Source: Vibrio mimicus (GTDB lineage Bacteria > Pseudomonadota > Gammaproteobacteria > Enterobacterales > Vibrionaceae). From it: 7,988 nt of DNA. The position numbers and the translations under genes were made by a program. Below, in pieces: positions 6,404 to 7,988 of this stretch. The stretch covers positions 1 to 7,988 of the forward strand of contig NZ_CP077427.1 of the NCBI RefSeq assembly GCF_019048845.1. The letters run 5' to 3'. Each line of letters opens with the position of its first letter. The stretch's first letter is position 1. The notes beneath the pieces were generated by a model. The model did not search any database and was not told the DNA's origin. It saw only the letters and a list, made by a program, of their open reading frames with translations.

Positions 6404-7179
6404 GAAACAAAAACACACCCGATGCATGGGATATTCGAGAGGTAGAAAAAGCCGGAAAAGGCCTCACCATGCAAGCCGTGACGCTATCACATCGCTACAT
6501 CTCAAATGGCGGCCTAAAGATGCAATTTGTTCGAGAGGTTGATCGATTTGAACAATGCCTTGTCAACGATTTTAAAAGCGGTAAGAAAGACAAAGAAACC
6601 GTATTCAAAGAGCTCCGAAAGGAAAGACAAAACCTGATAGATCAGGGGAGCTTGATCATGAAAAAAGGGATCGGCCTTGTGGCTGGGGTTATGCAAGTCA
6701 CGGCAGGGGCAGGAATATGCTACCTCTCCGCAGCAACCTTATGCTTAATTGGCGCCCCCATGGCAGCGCATGGCATGAATAACATGTATGAAAATGGTAA
6801 ATACTTTTGGGATGGCGATGAAAATGCCACGGGGCTAGTTCGAGAAGGTTATCAACATGCCGCAGAATATTTAGGTTATTCCAAATCTCATGGCGACATC
6901 GCTTACTATAGCTTAGATCTGGCAATGTCAGCTTATGGAGCTTTAGCAAAAACGACCACTGTTAAAAACGCAGCCGAGGCTTATCAAATTGCCTCTAAAC
7001 CTAACTTAAAGCCGATGCCATGGACAAATACGCCCAAGGCCAAACAATTTAAGCTATTTAGATACAGTGCAGAAGACTATCTAAGGGGCTATCAGGCATC
7101 AAGTCGACTATCGCTAGGAGCTGGAGCAGCAAGTGACAGCATTACAGCATACTCACTATATGATGAAGCAAAAAAATGA
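6400..7179 (+). CDS. DUF4225-like candidate T6SS effector
   Basis: A 259-aa protein encoded directly after hcp. The start at 6400 is chosen because its ATG overlaps the hcp stop (ATGA) and GGGAAAG lies nine bases upstream; a GTG at 6382 would add six residues. Residues 1-85 are charged and helical, perhaps the part held in the Hcp ring. Residues ~89-123 are a long Gly/Ala-rich hydrophobic segment (GIGLVAGVMQVTAGAG) with Cys107 and Cys115. It is followed by MAAHGMNNMYENG (121-133), the motif I associate with DUF4225 proteins, which often sit beside T6SS genes. Residues ~145-259 are mixed, with many Tyr. There is no signal peptide, as expected for Hcp-carried cargo. The hydrophobic glycine-rich segment and a membrane-protein partner suggest membrane attack, but the activity is unknown. 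The stop overlaps the next gene by ATGA. Confidence 0.72.
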   Translation: MRNKNTPDAWDIREVEKAGKGLTMQAVTLSHRYISNGGLKMQFVREVDRFEQCLVNDFKSGKKDKETVFKELRKERQNLIDQGSLIMKKGIGLVAGVMQVTAGAGICYLSAATLCLIGAPMAAHGMNNMYENGKYFWDGDENATGLVREGYQHAAEYLGYSKSHGDIAYYSLDLAMSAYGALAKTTTVKNAAEAYQIASKPNLKPMPWTNTPKAKQFKLFRYSAEDYLRGYQASSRLSLGAGAASDSITAYSLYDEAKK

Positions 7180-7484
7180 TAACAACTACATGTTATGCCG
7201 TCGCGTCTCTTTCACTCATTTATCTTCTATGGCGAATAAACCGCGTTCCATCAAAAGGGATTACTCTGCTATGTAAGTTCGCATTATTTTTGGCTTTAGG
7301 TGGGCAATTTTGGGCAATTTTTCAGATAGGAACAAAAACAGCAGATGTTCCGTCCAAAATACCTTTTTTCGAAGATTTTTTTATTAAACATCTCCAATTA
7401 CCTAACTTTGAAATTCAATGGGTGTCTCTACTTTTTTTCATACTCACAGTGATATTTTGTTTACCAAAAAGGTCTGAAAATTAG
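7176..7484 (+). CDS. Small three-helix inner-membrane protein, candidate immunity protein
   Basis: A 102-aa protein, translationally coupled to the preceding gene by an ATGA overlap. Three hydrophobic segments are visible: ~5-19 (CYAVASLSLIYLLW), ~29-50 (ITLLCKFALFLALGGQFW) and ~80-96 (VSLLFFILTVIFCL). They are separated by a basic loop (RINRVPSKG) and a ~30-residue polar loop with KTADVPSKIPFFEDFF. The tail KRSEN is basic. By the positive-inside rule the N-terminus is probably periplasmic, the loop near 20-28 cytoplasmic and the 50-79 loop periplasmic. Family not recognised. Its place directly after the effector candidate, and its membrane location, suggest it blocks a membrane- or periplasm-acting toxin. 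It could instead be a chaperone or a second effector component. A terminator follows at 7529. Confidence 0.65.
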   Translation: MITTTCYAVASLSLIYLLWRINRVPSKGITLLCKFALFLALGGQFWAIFQIGTKTADVPSKIPFFEDFFIKHLQLPNFEIQWVSLLFFILTVIFCLPKRSEN

Positions 7485-7528
7485 GGGCGGATTATCGGTC
7501 ATATGTTAAATAGCCAACTTAGCCACTA

Positions 7529-7572
7529 AAAACGCCCCTCTGACGCCCTCAGAAGCGCTAGGAGCGTTTTTT
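7529..7572 (+). terminator. Terminator of the hcp operon
   Basis: AAAACGCCCCT pairs with AGGAGCGTTTT with one mismatch, enclosing an inner hairpin TCTGA/TCAGA, and the T-run extends to 7572. It lies 45 bases after the stop of the last operon gene, so the three genes form one transcription unit. Confidence 0.75.
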
Positions 7573-7756
7573 AACACTCTAGATAGGCAGAACTACCCTA
7601 AAAACGATTTGAAAGTTTGTGACACTTTCGGGGGGGGATTTACATCGGAAAAGCTGCGTAAGCGTCTGAACGAAATTCCGTCTCCAAACTGCCAAAAATA
7701 GAGATTTGTAGAGCATGCATCTCTACAGAAAATGATGCCTTCCGTTTACGTCATAA
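7573..7756. other. Noncoding, small hairpins and a G8 tract
   Basis: No gene seen. Structures are GAAAGT-N7-ACTTTC (7611-7629) followed at once by eight consecutive G (7630-7637), and two competing stems. TAGAGAT (7699-7705) and TGTAGAG (7707-7713) can each pair with the overlapping ATCTCTACA segment (7719-7727). Confidence 0.45.
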
Positions 7757-7873
7757 ACCCAACCTCAGTAAAGGCATATCGCAGTAAACGTTAACGCTTT
7801 TAATTTATACCGTTAACGCTTTAAAGCCTTGCTGTACAAGGCTTAAAGCTTAGCAGTGTAAACTGCGTTGGGT
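7757..7873 (+). other. attC-like imperfect inverted repeat, 117 bp
   Basis: ACCCAAC (7757-7763) and GTTGGGT (7867-7873) are exact inverses and fit the integron attC simple-site consensuses RYYYAAC and GTTRRRY. Inside, CGCAGT/ACTGCG form a second arm pair, and GCTTTAAAGCCTTG / CAAGGCTTAAAGC (7818-7851) make a strong stem with one bulge. The length is similar to Vibrio repeats, but the boxes are not the usual GTTAGGC type and the L boxes are poor, so this is only a candidate. Confidence 0.22.
7789..7822. repeat. Paired palindromic sites CGTTAACGCTTT
   Basis: The 12-bp sequence CGTTAACGCTTT is repeated exactly at 7789-7800 and 7811-7822. Each copy starts with the perfect palindrome CGTTAACG. 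The 22-bp spacing is two helical turns, which suits cooperative binding of a dimeric regulator. A further palindrome, ACATTTAAATGT, lies at 7935-7946. The rest of the window to 7988 shows no supported gene. Confidence 0.45.
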
Positions 7874-7988
7874 GTGAAAGAACCTATACCACCTATAAGC
7901 GAGTTGCATTTATTCGCGTGGGAGATAAGGGTTTACATTTAAATGTGGGCGCTTATTATTATGATATATTTCCTAGCATGGGAAATAA

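Noticed and set aside
7943..7987. Possible start of a gene (MWALIIMIYFLAW) running off the right edge
   Set aside because: Only 15 codons are visible, the ribosome site is weak and a palindrome overlaps the start. Not enough to call.
7900..7988. dif/XerCD site as an integration point
   Set aside because: The AT-rich stretch does not match the conserved XerC and XerD arms of Vibrio or E. coli dif.

Overview
The window looks like accessory DNA from a marine gammaproteobacterium, most likely Vibrionaceae. The Hcp type, the IS3-family element and the AT-leaning base composition all fit that. This is inference from protein character; no search was run. The parts appear to have different origins: an intact insertion sequence, a recombination-site-like tract, one GC-rich gene for an exported protein, a replicon-like control region, and a type VI secretion (T6SS) cargo operon.

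Layout. 1-99 is a hairpin and a short flank. 100-1371 is a complete IS3-family element with orfA, orfB, an A6G frameshift site, terminal inverted repeats and a 3-bp target duplication. 1372-2268 holds no convincing gene. It carries a terminator, two strong palindromes, five 11-bp phased repeats resembling tyrosine-integrase arm sites, a possible gene remnant and a second terminator. 2269-4239 (minus) encodes a 656-aa exported protein of unknown family whose last ~110 residues resemble BECR-fold ribonuclease toxins. 4240-5251 is noncoding and unusually rich in hairpins. It ends with a candidate structured RNA plus terminator, then a promoter/operator region with repeated ACAGTC sites. 5252-5764 encodes a DNA-binding protein that probably acts on those sites.

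5930-7484 is the clearest functional unit: hcp, a DUF4225-type candidate effector and a small three-helix membrane protein. Both junctions are ATGA stop/start overlaps. The simplest reading is an orphan T6SS cargo module in which Hcp carries the effector out and the membrane protein gives immunity to siblings. A terminator follows at 7529-7572. The last ~415 bases are noncoding, with paired palindromes and a weak integron attC-like fold.

Two candidate antibacterial functions therefore sit in one window: the Hcp/DUF4225/membrane-protein operon, and the signal-peptide-bearing BECR-like protein, which has no recognisable immunity gene beside it. All functional assignments outside the IS and Hcp are inference.
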